Below the pieces are notes generated by a model. The model was given only the letters and a program-made list of their open reading frames with translations. It was not told where the DNA came from and did not search any database. From the NCBI GenBank assembly GCA_017829075.1, contig JAGAJA010000061.1, forward strand, positions 1 through 64,000: DNA of 64,000 nt, given 5' to 3'. The position numbers and the translations under genes are program-made. Within the stretch, counting starts at the first letter, position 1. The number at the start of each line of letters is the position of its first letter. Source of the DNA: Oscillospiraceae bacterium (GTDB lineage Bacteria; Bacillota_A; Clostridia; Oscillospirales; Ruminococcaceae). Shown here one piece after another: positions 8,729 to 18,039 of this stretch.

Positions 8729-9850
8729 TTATTGCATTTCCTCGACCATGCTTTCAGCGAAAACCGCATATCCTCTAGTTGGATCGTTGACAAACACATG
8801 AGTTACCGCTCCGGCGAGCATACCATTCTGGATTATCGGACTTCCGCTCATGCCGCGTACTATCCCTCCGGTTTCTTCCAGCAGCCGTTCATCGGTGATT
8901 CGAATGACCATGCTTTTGGTTCCGTTCATTGCACACAGATTGATCTTTTCAATCTCAATAGAGTATTCCTGCGGTTCAAGCCCGTTGATGGTTGCTAAAA
9001 TCGTAGCAGGCCCGCATTTTACCTCCTGCCGGAAAGCCATTGGAAGCGCCTGTCCCTGCGGTTCTTCCTCAAGTTCTCCGAAAACCCCCACGGAAGTATT
9101 GGCTTGGAGAGTTCCGACAGAATTCTCGCACAGGTCGCCGCAAAGCTCTCCGGCTTCGCCGTTCACGCCTTTTATTACGCTGTATATCTCCGCTTTTGTG
9201 ATCTCACCGCTGGCAAGGGGCATAAGCTCCCCGGTAGTCACATCGCTGACCGGGTGTCCAAGACCGCCGAACAGTCCTGTTTCCGGGTCATAGAAAGTCA
9301 TTGTACCTATCCCCGCAGCGCTGTCCCTTACCCATGCGCCTATCCTCAGAGCGCCGCTGTCCTCTTTCGGCTCTGCTGTTATGCGCATTTCGCCGCTGCC
9401 TCGATTGAGTATGATAACACATTCCTCCGCGTCAAGCTGCACCGCTTCGGAAATCTCAGAATTGGTATGCACCGAAACTCCGTTCACGCTAGAAATGACA
9501 TCTCCGGGCTTTATTCCCGCCTTATCCGCCGGAGAACCTGTATTCACAGAGATTACCATAACTCCCTCAGTTCGTAGCTTGATCCCGAACGGCATTCCAC
9601 CGGGAATAAGCATTTTCCGTTCTGATGAGTTCAGTTCAACCTGCTTTATCTTCATTGCGCCCAGTTTGAAGCCATAGCTGCCGTCAGTCATTTCCTCAAG
9701 CTCTGCTCCGAGGATACTCGCCTGAACACTCCCGCCTGTCTGTACGCTCAGCTCGCCGGGCAGCATTGTATAATAGAAACCGAGAATTCCTGCCGCCGCC
9801 GCAATCAGCCAGCAGAACGCCCCGGATATGAATTTACCCGCTTTTTCCAT
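8729..9850 (-). CDS. spoIVB: SpoIVB-type sporulation serine protease
   Basis: 373 residues: an N-terminal membrane anchor (8-28), a PDZ domain (~93-145, GSPADKAGIKPGDVI) and a peptidase S55 domain. His199 in GLGHPVSD and the Ser in GMSGSPII (~335-337) match the SpoIVB catalytic motifs. In the known family this protease is secreted from the forespore into the intermembrane space and triggers processing of pro-sigma-K by cleaving SpoIVFA. Slightly shorter than the Bacillus subtilis protein (about 425 residues). It stands alone between gene-free intervals. Its presence implies a spore-forming lineage. Confidence 0.93.
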   Translation of the reverse strand: MEKAGKFISGAFCWLIAAAAGILGFYYTMLPGELSVQTGGSVQASILGAELEEMTDGSYGFKLGAMKIKQVELNSSERKMLIPGGMPFGIKLRTEGVMVISVNTGSPADKAGIKPGDVISSVNGVSVHTNSEISEAVQLDAEECVIILNRGSGEMRITAEPKEDSGALRIGAWVRDSAAGIGTMTFYDPETGLFGGLGHPVSDVTTGELMPLASGEITKAEIYSVIKGVNGEAGELCGDLCENSVGTLQANTSVGVFGELEEEPQGQALPMAFRQEVKCGPATILATINGLEPQEYSIEIEKINLCAMNGTKSMVIRITDERLLEETGGIVRGMSGSPIIQNGMLAGAVTHVFVNDPTRGYAVFAESMVEEMQ

Positions 9851-10081
9851 TGGTTCACCCCGAAAAAATATATTCAGAGAATTTCATCTCCGTCACGCTT
9901 TTACTATTTGCATTCCGGGGTGAAATATAAAAGGAAATTACAAGCGGGAGTTAATGCTCAGACTGGTTTTTCTTCATGGAGAGATGTTATATTAAATGAA
10001 TAAAAATATTCTGTCCAGTAATCCGGGAAATTATAAGCTGAAAAAATATGAAAAAAATATTTTTCTTTTTGTAAGATATAC

Positions 10082-10110
10082 TTGACAAATAGAAAATAAT
10101 ATGTTACAAT
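10082..10110 (+). promoter_or_regulatory. Sigma-A promoter of the XRE regulator operon
   Basis: TTGACA (10082-10087), a 17-nt spacer and TACAAT (10105-10110) lie 18 bases before the regulator's ATG. The transcript would have a very short leader containing GAGGUGAGG. Confidence 0.8.
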
Positions 10111-10127
10111 CATATTGAGGTGAGGTT

Positions 10128-10337
10128 ATGGCAAAAAATCTCAGATTAAAAGCGGCAAGGGCGGCAATGGATCTGTCGCAGGACGCGCTTGCCAAAAAGG
10201 TTGGTGTGGCACGGCAGACGATAAACGCAGTGGAGAACGGCGACTATAACCCGACGATAAATCTGTGTGTGGCGATATGCAAGGCGCTCGGCAAGACGCT
10301 GGACGACCTGTTCTGGGAAGAGGAGGACAAGAAATGA
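10128..10337 (+). CDS. Small XRE-family transcriptional regulator
   Basis: 69 residues, almost entirely one Cro/CI-type helix-turn-helix (LSQDALAKKVGVARQTINAV, then ENGDYNPTINL). It belongs to the short single-domain YgzD-like group that usually represses its own operon with a neighbouring membrane protein. The stop overlaps the next start (ATGA), so the two are translationally coupled. Ribosome site GAGGUGAGG. Confidence 0.9.
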   Translation: MAKNLRLKAARAAMDLSQDALAKKVGVARQTINAVENGDYNPTINLCVAICKALGKTLDDLFWEEEDKK

Positions 10338-10837
10338 GTTTAAAGAGCTTTGATAAATTCTGCGAAAGAATGATACTTGCCGAACCCGGCAGTCAAAAGG
10401 AAATATACGACGAGCGGCAGAAGCAGATACGCACGCAGCTTACGGTGGAGGCGCTGACTGTATTCGGCGCGATGTCAATGCTGGCTGTGATGATAAACGA
10501 AACGGCTCTTCAATGGTGCGAGGGCTGCTTTCCGGTTATGGTGCTGTGCGCGGCGCTTTCCTATGGCTGGTGGGTGATACGCAACGCAGTCAAGGGGAGT
10601 CTGTTCGGAGTTTCGGGCAAAGGCGTGAAGTTCACCGCTATTTTGATACTTATTTACAGCCCGATATATGAGATACTTCTTTTACCAGACGAGCGGGAGA
10701 CATTTTCTTTCATTGAGAACGGGAAGCTGACCACGGAAGCGGTAGTGGTGTTTTCGCTGCTGTTGATGATAATATTGGCTATCATCACGCTTGTTCTTTA
10801 TTCTCGAAAAAAACGCAGCGAAGCTGCTGACAAATAA
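10334..10837 (+). CDS. Small integral membrane protein paired with the XRE regulator
   Basis: 167 residues from the ATG at 10334, which overlaps the regulator stop. Hydrophobic segments at ~45-62, 70-88, 100-120 and 138-158 suggest four membrane spans with a basic C-terminal tail. Such two-gene XRE/membrane modules are common in Clostridia; the membrane protein's function is unknown. Followed by a terminator at 10847-10875. Confidence 0.8.
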   Translation: MSLKSFDKFCERMILAEPGSQKEIYDERQKQIRTQLTVEALTVFGAMSMLAVMINETALQWCEGCFPVMVLCAALSYGWWVIRNAVKGSLFGVSGKGVKFTAILILIYSPIYEILLLPDERETFSFIENGKLTTEAVVVFSLLLMIILAIITLVLYSRKKRSEAADK

Positions 10838-10846
10838 CATCTAAAC

Positions 10847-10875
10847 CGGGTGGAGCAATTTCCGCCCGATTTTTT
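10847..10875 (+). terminator. Rho-independent terminator
   Basis: CGGGTGGA pairs with TCCGCCCG (one G-U) across a short loop and is followed by six T. It closes the XRE/membrane-protein operon. Confidence 0.8.
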
Positions 10876-10906
10876 CTTAAATTCTGTGTAAATGTTACAT
10901 TCTGTG

Positions 10907-10935
10907 TTGACAATAATAAATAAATATTGTATAAT
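10907..10935 (+). promoter_or_regulatory. Sigma-A promoter of the nitrilase operon
   Basis: TTGACA (10907-10912), a 17-nt AT-only spacer and TATAAT (10930-10935): a consensus promoter upstream of the nitrilase gene. Confidence 0.85.
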
Positions 10936-10989
10936 AATAACAGTAATGCTATTGAGCTATAAGTATTACATATCCCGGAGGTGAGGGAA

Positions 10990-11772
10990 TTGAAGCTTTG
11001 TATATCTCAGAGCGATATTATCTGGGAGAACAAGCAGGCTAACATGAGCCGCTGTCGTTCTGTAATGCAACGGGCGGCGGAGCAGGGTGCGCAGCTTGTG
11101 GTGTTCCCGGAGCTTTCACTTACCGGGTTTAGCATGAATTCTGCGCTGGCAGAGCCGCCGGACGGCGAAACGGTGCAGTTTTTCACTGACGCAAGCCGTG
11201 AACTGGGGATTGCGGCAGCGTTTGGATTTGCCTGCGGCTCTGGCGGGAAGATAACCAATCGCCTGTGTATTGCGGACAATGGGATAATTACTGCGGAGTA
11301 TGACAAGCTTCACCCGTTTTCCTACGGCGGGGAGTGCAGTGTGTATTCACCTGGAAACAGTCTTGCCTCGGCAGAGGTCTGCGGGGAAGTGGTTGGGCTT
11401 ACGATATGCTATGACCTGCGTTTCCCGGAGATTTATCAGGCATTGTCCCGAAGCTGTTCGCTTATCATTGTTATTGCGAACTGGCCCGACAAGCGCAGCG
11501 AGCATTGGAGTACTCTTCTGAAAGCCCGTTCGATCGAAAATCAGTGCTATATCGCCGGCTGCAACCGCTGCGGAAACGGCGGCGGTCTTAGCTACTCCGG
11601 TGACAGCGCGGTATTTTCTCCCTCCGGAGAGCTTATCTGCGCAGCGCAGCCGTATGACGAGCAGCTCATTTTCGCTGACATAAGCCGAGATGAATGCGCC
11701 AAGGTGCAGGAGAGTTTTCCGCTGAAGAATGACAGGCGGCTTGATCTATACAGAGATTTTTACGCAAAGTAA
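10990..11772 (+). CDS. Carbon-nitrogen hydrolase (nitrilase/omega-amidase type)
   Basis: About 260 residues of the nitrilase superfamily. The Glu-Lys-Cys triad is visible: Glu41 in FPELSLTG, Lys106 in YDKLHPF and Cys140 in TICYDLRFPE. Closest in style to the Nit2/omega-amidase branch, which hydrolyses alpha-ketoglutaramate; the exact substrate is unproven. I place the start at TTG 10990 because GGAGGTGA lies at 10978-10985; the in-frame GTG at 10981 is inside that ribosome site. It is first in an operon with the tubulin-like and transglutaminase genes. Confidence 0.88.
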   Translation: MKLCISQSDIIWENKQANMSRCRSVMQRAAEQGAQLVVFPELSLTGFSMNSALAEPPDGETVQFFTDASRELGIAAAFGFACGSGGKITNRLCIADNGIITAEYDKLHPFSYGGECSVYSPGNSLASAEVCGEVVGLTICYDLRFPEIYQALSRSCSLIIVIANWPDKRSEHWSTLLKARSIENQCYIAGCNRCGNGGGLSYSGDSAVFSPSGELICAAQPYDEQLIFADISRDECAKVQESFPLKNDRRLDLYRDFYAK

Positions 11773-11785
11773 GGGGTGCTTTTTC

Positions 11786-14077
11786 GTGGAGATTGAACAG
11801 AAAACAGAGTGGCTGAAGCCGGAACGTATTCAGAAACTGTATGACGGTCAGAAAAGCCCTTTCGGAATGAACCGGCTGTATATTATAGGAATAGGAAAAA
11901 ACGGAACAGACTGCGCACTGCGTTGTATGCACCTGACGGAAAAACGCTTCGGCAGTGATCCGAAAAAGGTTAGATTTCTGTGTATCGGCGAGCAGAAGCA
12001 GCTTGCCGCAAGCTCCTTTGAGGGGAGTGTGCCGGAAAACGGTGATATCCTCCCGATCGCGCCTGATGAGGCAATCTATAAGTACCTTAACAATCCCGCG
12101 AAGCTTCCGGAGTATGCCCTTGACTGGTTTGACAACGGACTGAAGAACTATTCGCCTGCCACTCCCACCTATGGACTTACAAAGCGGCAGTGCGGACGTA
12201 TCGCGCTTTTCCATTGCCTGAAGCAGATAATGAGTCTTGCCGGCGAAGCGATAAAGGAATTTGGCGGCAGCGACAAGCCGCTGGATATAATCCTCACCGG
12301 AAATCTCGGCGACACCTTTTTCGGTGGAATGTTCATTGATCTTGCATACATTCTATGCAAGCTGTTTGAAAGCAGTTCCTATCCGGTTCGGATAAATGCT
12401 TATCTTTTTGCCGCAGATACCGCCGCCCTTATCGAAACCGACAGCCGTGACATCGGTCACTATTCGGCAAACACGATAATCGCAAAAAGCGAGCTGGATA
12501 AGTTCCAGTGCGGCAAAAAGCATTTCTCCCAGAAGTATTCCAGAACTTTTGAGGTTGACACGGATAAACCGCCGTTCAATGCCTGCTTCCTTATTCCTGC
12601 GGAGGAAAACTATGATCTCACCATGAGCAAGACCGCAGAGAAGATATTGAACAGAATGGAGATACTTTTCAGCAAGGACGATGATGCGGAACGTATAATG
12701 TCTTACAATATGCTGAAGCCGGACGCTCCTCACGATTTCCGTTATCTGGCATTTGATGTCAGCGCAGCGGAGATCCCTGTCGGGAAAATTATGTCCTATC
12801 TAGGAATAAAGCTTTTCACAAGGCTCAATCATACTCTCAATAAGAACAGTGTCGGCGAGGTGCTTCTGAACAGATATGCTTCCAAAGTAATCGTTTCGAT
12901 GGAACTGGTGGCGTCTAAAAGCGGTCAGATACCGCAGTTGGAATTTGACGAGAGATTAAATCCTGCTTTTTCTGCTAAGTCTATCAAAGGGGACGGAGAA
13001 TCTGCTCTTTCTGCGGTGGAAACGTGGCTCAGCGCCATGAAATCCGCTGTCATCAACGGCTCTCCTGTCTGTGTGAGGGAAATAGCTGAGAGCATTATTG
13101 CTGACTGTGAAGCGGCTAAGACTGATTTTGCCAGAGGGCCTTTTTATGCGCAGGAGATACTGAAAAAGTGCTTTTCAGTGCTCCGCGTCGCCATTGCAAA
13201 AGTCAAGGCTGAGGAAGAGGATATGTCCGAACAGGTCGAGCGAACACGCATTCTTGAGCGAAACGCCCTTAAGAAGGTAAGGACATCTGCGCTTTTCGTG
13301 AATAAGGCTGTCGAGCAGTATCTTTTTGAGCTGAAGGGCTATGCGGACGCAAGCGTTACCGTTTGCACAAGTAAGCCGATGATCGACTTCTATCAGGCTC
13401 TTTCAGACCGCCTTAATGAGTATTATACCACGACCCTGCAAAAGGCTATCGACCCGTTCGAGCAGATATCTGTAAACCGCGGAGGAATCATTGACGAGAT
13501 CAGAAACAGTTCCTCTGAAAACAGTTGTGTGCGTGAAGCATTCTCACTTTCTGATGAGAAGATTCTGTCAAAGCTGGACGCACTGTCGGAATCCATTCCT
13601 AACGATCGTTTGGAGAAGTATTTCAAGGAATCTGGAATTCTTGATCTCCCTGAAAATGATGAAAAAGCGCTTGCCAGAGCGGTGGTTACGATACTCAGAA
13701 AGTGTTTCTCTGAGCAGCTTTCTATGAATTTCAGTGAAATGTGCGAGTATTTCGAGGTTCAGGACGGCGTGAGCCTTACCCTGAAAGAATGTATCGACTC
13801 TGCGAAGGTCACTGCGCCGGTAACCGAAAGATTTTCGATCACCAGAATAGTATGTCCGAAGGCTGTACGGCAGGAGGATATTGCAGATCTTAGAAAACAG
13901 TACCGCGGAGTTGGATATATCTGGAACGGATCTGTTTGCCTGCACACCACCGCAGCCGCAGCAATCAGCGGAGAAGCCCAGTTGGAGAAGTTCAACGGCT
14001 ATCAGCAGTGGGAAAATATGCACTATGCCTATGTGAACGATTCTCTCAAAAAGCACGGAATACGCATCTTCAAATGA
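11786..14077 (+). CDS. Tubulin-like domain protein
   Basis: 763 residues from a GTG at 11786, 14 bases after the nitrilase stop and preceded by AAGGGGU. The N-terminus has a Rossmann-like strand-loop (LYIIGIGKNGTDCALR, ~31-46). Around residue 172 GNLGDTFFGGMFID stands where tubulin/FtsZ proteins carry the nucleotide-binding G-box. This matches the 'tubulin-like' family of large Firmicute proteins, known only from sequence. The G-box is not the canonical GGGTGSG, so GTP binding is doubtful. The C-terminal ~400 residues are helical and unassigned. It is followed 43 bases later by the membrane transglutaminase, suggesting an envelope-associated role. Confidence 0.7.
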   Translation: MEIEQKTEWLKPERIQKLYDGQKSPFGMNRLYIIGIGKNGTDCALRCMHLTEKRFGSDPKKVRFLCIGEQKQLAASSFEGSVPENGDILPIAPDEAIYKYLNNPAKLPEYALDWFDNGLKNYSPATPTYGLTKRQCGRIALFHCLKQIMSLAGEAIKEFGGSDKPLDIILTGNLGDTFFGGMFIDLAYILCKLFESSSYPVRINAYLFAADTAALIETDSRDIGHYSANTIIAKSELDKFQCGKKHFSQKYSRTFEVDTDKPPFNACFLIPAEENYDLTMSKTAEKILNRMEILFSKDDDAERIMSYNMLKPDAPHDFRYLAFDVSAAEIPVGKIMSYLGIKLFTRLNHTLNKNSVGEVLLNRYASKVIVSMELVASKSGQIPQLEFDERLNPAFSAKSIKGDGESALSAVETWLSAMKSAVINGSPVCVREIAESIIADCEAAKTDFARGPFYAQEILKKCFSVLRVAIAKVKAEEEDMSEQVERTRILERNALKKVRTSALFVNKAVEQYLFELKGYADASVTVCTSKPMIDFYQALSDRLNEYYTTTLQKAIDPFEQISVNRGGIIDEIRNSSSENSCVREAFSLSDEKILSKLDALSESIPNDRLEKYFKESGILDLPENDEKALARAVVTILRKCFSEQLSMNFSEMCEYFEVQDGVSLTLKECIDSAKVTAPVTERFSITRIVCPKAVRQEDIADLRKQYRGVGYIWNGSVCLHTTAAAAISGEAQLEKFNGYQQWENMHYAYVNDSLKKHGIRIFK

Positions 14078-14120
14078 TCTATGCTTATTCCTGCAAAGGA
14101 TAATTGGATAATTATTATAT

Positions 14121-16814
14121 ATGACAAAAGAAACCTTTTCTGACGGAGTGCTGGTTTATGACAGGTATTACTGTTCAAAACCGCATACTCCGCTTTTAGT
14201 GATAAAGAAGATACTGCTTGGGGTGACGTTCTGCGTTTTCTCAATGCTGTTTATTCTTTCTGAATATGGATTTCCGGTCAGCCTCTTGGAAATGTCAGCA
14301 GTCTGCGCTGCGGCTTGCGGGGGCTTTTCACTGCTTTTTGTTTTTGTAAAAAAGCGGTTCGCCATACCAGCTTTTGTTCTGATATCCGCATCGGTAATCT
14401 GGTATACAAAAGAAACTCTTTTACCGAAGCTGACCTATTTCGTTGACGCGTGTATGCTGCTTGTGGAGGGGAGATTTCTCTATCCGAGGAGATACCTGTT
14501 CCACACAGGAGAGGTGCTGGACGCAAATAACCCGGACTTTGTCGGGGGAGTGTTCGTTGGCACAGTAATTCTGTGCATTGTGTACAGCCTTATCGTATCG
14601 GCTTATCTTTCCAGAAAGCCGGCAGTTGTTCCTGCAATTCTTACTTTTGTCGTTCTCTGTGTGCCAAAGCTTCTGTCTGAAAGCCTTGAATTCTCTTTCT
14701 GGCTTGTTCCGGCGCTTGCTGCATTTGCAGGACTTTGTGCAATAAGAAAAAGCTACGCAGGGGGGCTTGCGGTAAGGCACAGCAGCTCCGGTGATTATCG
14801 CCGCCAGCTGCGGCATGAAGAGAGGTCGTTCCTGAAAAATATTTCTTCCGCGCCCTTTATCAAGCGGCTTGAAATGCGCTGCAATTATTATTCAAAGTAT
14901 TTCAGCGTTGGAATGTACTGCGCTGCGCTGACTGCTGTATGTATTATGACCGGCGCAGCGATCATTCCGGAGGGCGGAAGTATAGATTACACATCTGTGT
15001 ATGAATTCTTCGAAAACCTCGGCAGTGAGTCAGGAATCTCCCAGTCGCCGTTTGAGGACGGGACAGCCTCTGAATACTTTTCTCACGGCGGAGGTGAGCA
15101 GCATGATATGCTTAACATCATCTCGCCGGGCAGGGGAGAGCGTGAGATAATCCGAGTGGATTACACGGGCGACAGACCTGTTTACCTGCGGGGAGATATA
15201 GGAATCGACTTCAACGGCACCTCATGGACTACTGCGGTGGGCGCTGAACCTCAGATTTGGAAAGCCTCCGGATTGAAGGAAACCTACCGCCCCTGTGAGA
15301 GCCGGGTCATTGCGGCGCTTCTTTCCGCGACAGAGTACAGCAGCGAGGTTTCCCCGAAAGACGGACTGCCGATAATCACCTCGTCAGATGTCAATATTGA
15401 GTACCTGTGCAGCACGAATGTTGTGTTCCTGCCGCCGTATACAGCCGAGTATTCATTCTATAATTCCGAAAGCTTTGACGTTTATGCGGATTATGCAGTC
15501 AGGGTTAGCTCGGAAGCGGGAAGCCACGTCAATTCAGTGCAGTGTACAGCGCTGCTTCCGTCGTATATGAGCAACGAAACTCATGACGGCGACCCTGATG
15601 GCTTTGCTGTTGTCGGTAACGCCTTTGAGAGCGCAGGCTGCACTCCGAACGATATTTACAACACAGTCGTTCCGGAGATGACTGAGCCGGATATACTCAT
15701 AGATTATGAGAATTACGTTTATGCCACATATCTGAATTTGTCCGATGAAATCTACGAGGACATTTCAGAATTCATCGAGCGCACCATGTCAGGTACTCTT
15801 ACAAATATCAACAACCGGTTCTATTCTGGAAACCTGACTGAAGCGCAGTACCGCTACGAAATCGCTTCTGCGGTAGCTGAGTATCTTCGCAGTAACTACA
15901 CCTATTCACTTGACGGAATAAACAGCGGGCGAAATCCGGTAATGCAGTTCCTGAACGACACAAAGCGCGGTCACTGTTCGCTGTATGCCAGCGCCATGAC
16001 TCTTATCCTGCGGCAGCTTGGCATTCCGGCGAGATATTGCACAGGATTTTATGTCGAGGGTGACAACGGCAGCCATTCGGTGCTTCTTCGCGAGAAGAAC
16101 CTTCACGCTTGGGTGGAGGTGTATATGGGACAGTACGGCTGGGTGACTTTCGATCCTACGAGCTCGTCCGCATATCCGGGGAGATCAGCTGCTGTAAATG
16201 AGCCTGACGCTTCTTCTGATGCGTACGTTAGCAGTGAAGTCCCTGACGATGTTTCTTCACTTTCGGAAAAACCGGAGTCTGACACCTCGTTAGAAGATGA
16301 TATAGAGGAAGACGATGAACGCTCCCCTGATAATCCTTTAATTCCGGAAGAAGCCGACAAATCTGAAAGCTCAGATTTTGCAGATAGGATCAAGCTTTTA
16401 CTCCCGCTTGCTGCGGTAATTGCTGCCGTAATTGTAGTCGGAGTGCTGCTTCTGTCGCGGATTCATGCGCTGAAAAAGTCCGCACGAAACCGTCTTTCAT
16501 CGCTTAGAACCGGTGACAGCACCGATTGCGCCCGTGCGATATATCGTCTGATCCTCTCACTGCTTTCTTATTGTGAGATAGATCCCGAAAAGGGAGAGCT
16601 TCCGACTGACTTCTACCGCAGAGCAGATCTAAAGCTCGGCACCTCGCTTTCGGAAAAATCGGAGCTTCTTGCGGCAATGGAGTTCGGCAGACATGAAGTT
16701 TCAGATGAGGATCGCGACGGAGTTTACGGAGAACTTGAGAAGATCACAGCAAAACTCAGACCCTTTAAATTCCCGGGAAATATCCGTGTTCTGAAAATTA
16801 TCACCCGTTCTTAA
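14121..16814 (+). CDS. Membrane transglutaminase-like protein (TgpA type)
   Basis: 897 residues: about five N-terminal membrane segments (~30-200, another ~255-275), an extracytoplasmic region, and a transglutaminase-like core with Cys619 (GHCSLYAS), His in NLHAWVEVY (~661) and Asp in VTFDPTSS (~677). Then come an acidic Ser/Asp/Glu linker (~690-755), a membrane span (~757-778) and a cytoplasmic C-terminal domain like DUF4129. This is the TgpA/YebA arrangement; the catalytic triad faces outside, probably acting on cell-surface protein or peptidoglycan peptides. Third gene of the nitrilase/tubulin-like operon. The start has only a distant AAAGGA. Confidence 0.88.
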   Translation: MTKETFSDGVLVYDRYYCSKPHTPLLVIKKILLGVTFCVFSMLFILSEYGFPVSLLEMSAVCAAACGGFSLLFVFVKKRFAIPAFVLISASVIWYTKETLLPKLTYFVDACMLLVEGRFLYPRRYLFHTGEVLDANNPDFVGGVFVGTVILCIVYSLIVSAYLSRKPAVVPAILTFVVLCVPKLLSESLEFSFWLVPALAAFAGLCAIRKSYAGGLAVRHSSSGDYRRQLRHEERSFLKNISSAPFIKRLEMRCNYYSKYFSVGMYCAALTAVCIMTGAAIIPEGGSIDYTSVYEFFENLGSESGISQSPFEDGTASEYFSHGGGEQHDMLNIISPGRGEREIIRVDYTGDRPVYLRGDIGIDFNGTSWTTAVGAEPQIWKASGLKETYRPCESRVIAALLSATEYSSEVSPKDGLPIITSSDVNIEYLCSTNVVFLPPYTAEYSFYNSESFDVYADYAVRVSSEAGSHVNSVQCTALLPSYMSNETHDGDPDGFAVVGNAFESAGCTPNDIYNTVVPEMTEPDILIDYENYVYATYLNLSDEIYEDISEFIERTMSGTLTNINNRFYSGNLTEAQYRYEIASAVAEYLRSNYTYSLDGINSGRNPVMQFLNDTKRGHCSLYASAMTLILRQLGIPARYCTGFYVEGDNGSHSVLLREKNLHAWVEVYMGQYGWVTFDPTSSSAYPGRSAAVNEPDASSDAYVSSEVPDDVSSLSEKPESDTSLEDDIEEDDERSPDNPLIPEEADKSESSDFADRIKLLLPLAAVIAAVIVVGVLLLSRIHALKKSARNRLSSLRTGDSTDCARAIYRLILSLLSYCEIDPEKGELPTDFYRRADLKLGTSLSEKSELLAAMEFGRHEVSDEDRDGVYGELEKITAKLRPFKFPGNIRVLKIITRS

Positions 16815-16844
16815 AATTATTCCGGAAATTTGTAAAAATTTGTG

Positions 16845-16873
16845 TTGATTTTTGCCGGAAAATTTGCTATAAT
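16845..16873 (+). promoter_or_regulatory. Sigma-A promoter of the DHH gene
   Basis: TTGATT (16845-16850), a 17-nt spacer and TATAAT (16868-16873), about 70 bases upstream of the DHH phosphoesterase start. Confidence 0.75.
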
Positions 16874-16945
16874 AAAAAGGCAGATACTATTTCTGCCGAA
16901 TATCCGTTTGTTGGTTATTATTTTTAAACATAGAGAGGTATCGCC

Positions 16946-17893
16946 ATGAGATTGATTACACGTTCGGATTTTGATGGACTTGCCTGCGGAGCACTTCTGC
17001 TCTGCGCCGGAGTTGTAGAGCCGGATTCGTGGACTTTTGCTCACCCAAAGGATCTTCAGGACGGACTTATTCCGGTGACTGAGAACGATGTTCTCGCAAA
17101 CGTTCCCTTTGTAGAGGGGTGCGGACTGTGGTTTGACCACCATTCCAGCGAAGAGGAGCGCAGAAAGTACAAGGGCAAGTATAAGGGCGAGAGTCGTATC
17201 ACTCCAAGCTGCGCCCGGATCATATACGAGTATTACGGCGGCAAGGAGCGCTTCCCGAATTTTGACGACCTCATGGAGGCAGTAGATAAGGTGGACAGCG
17301 GAAACCTTACCCGTGAGGAGATCCTTAACCCTCAGGGCTGGATCCTGATTGGCTTCCTTATGGATCCCAGAACCGGACTCGGACGTTTCAGAAACTTTAC
17401 TATAAGCAACTATCAGCTTATGGAAAAGCTGCTGAAATGCTGCGCATATATGTCTACTGAAGAAATTCTCGCAATGCCTGACATTCAGGAAAGAATTGCG
17501 CTTTACAACGAGCAGACTGAGAAATTCAAGGACATGGTTCACCAGTATACTAGAGTTGAGGGAAATGTTATCATCACAGATCTTCGCGGAGTTTCTCCCA
17601 TTTATACCGGAAACCGCTTCCTCATTTACAGCCTTTATCCTGAGCAGAACATCTCCTGCTGGATAGTTGACGGAAAGGGTGGAAAGGGCTGCTCCTGCGC
17701 TGTTGGATATTCTATCCTCAACCGAACCAGCCATGTCAATGTAGGTTCGCTTATGCTGAAATACGGCGGCGGCGGTCATATGGCTGTCGGCACCTGCCAG
17801 TTCCCGGACGACCAGATGGAGGAAAAAGTTCCTCAGCTTCTGAACGAGCTTGTGAATTACGATAAGCTCTACAATGTCAGCGCAAACAAGTAA
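16946..17893 (+). CDS. DHH-family phosphoesterase
   Basis: 315 residues. The N-terminal DHH domain carries DFDGLACG (8-15) and the signature DHH at 64-66 (LWFDHHSS); the C-terminal DHHA1-like part holds GGGGHMAVG (~273). The family includes exopolyphosphatases, nanoRNases and cyclic dinucleotide phosphodiesterases that use two Mn ions; which one this is cannot be decided here. It has its own promoter and ends at a clear terminator, so it is monocistronic. Ribosome site AGAGAGGU. Confidence 0.88.
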   Translation: MRLITRSDFDGLACGALLLCAGVVEPDSWTFAHPKDLQDGLIPVTENDVLANVPFVEGCGLWFDHHSSEEERRKYKGKYKGESRITPSCARIIYEYYGGKERFPNFDDLMEAVDKVDSGNLTREEILNPQGWILIGFLMDPRTGLGRFRNFTISNYQLMEKLLKCCAYMSTEEILAMPDIQERIALYNEQTEKFKDMVHQYTRVEGNVIITDLRGVSPIYTGNRFLIYSLYPEQNISCWIVDGKGGKGCSCAVGYSILNRTSHVNVGSLMLKYGGGGHMAVGTCQFPDDQMEEKVPQLLNELVNYDKLYNVSANK

Positions 17894-17911
17894 TACATAT
17901 TACAAAATTTG

Positions 17912-17945
17912 GACGGATTGATGCTTTATCAGTCCGTCTTTTTTT
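17912..17945 (+). terminator. Rho-independent terminator
   Basis: GACGGATTGAT pairs with ATCAGTCCGTC (one G-U) and runs into seven T. It closes the DHH gene. Confidence 0.85.
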
Positions 17946-17976
17946 GTGAGTTTTAATGTATTTTGTACAAAAAGCA

Positions 17977-18005
17977 TTGACTAAACAGACAAAATATGAT
18001 AAAAT
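17977..18005 (+). promoter_or_regulatory. Sigma-A promoter of the tmk-like operon
   Basis: TTGACT (17977-17982), a 17-nt spacer and TAAAAT (18000-18005), 34 bases upstream of the thymidylate-kinase-like start. Confidence 0.7.
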
Positions 18006-18039
18006 AATAATGAATAATTATGTGGCAGGACTGATAACA

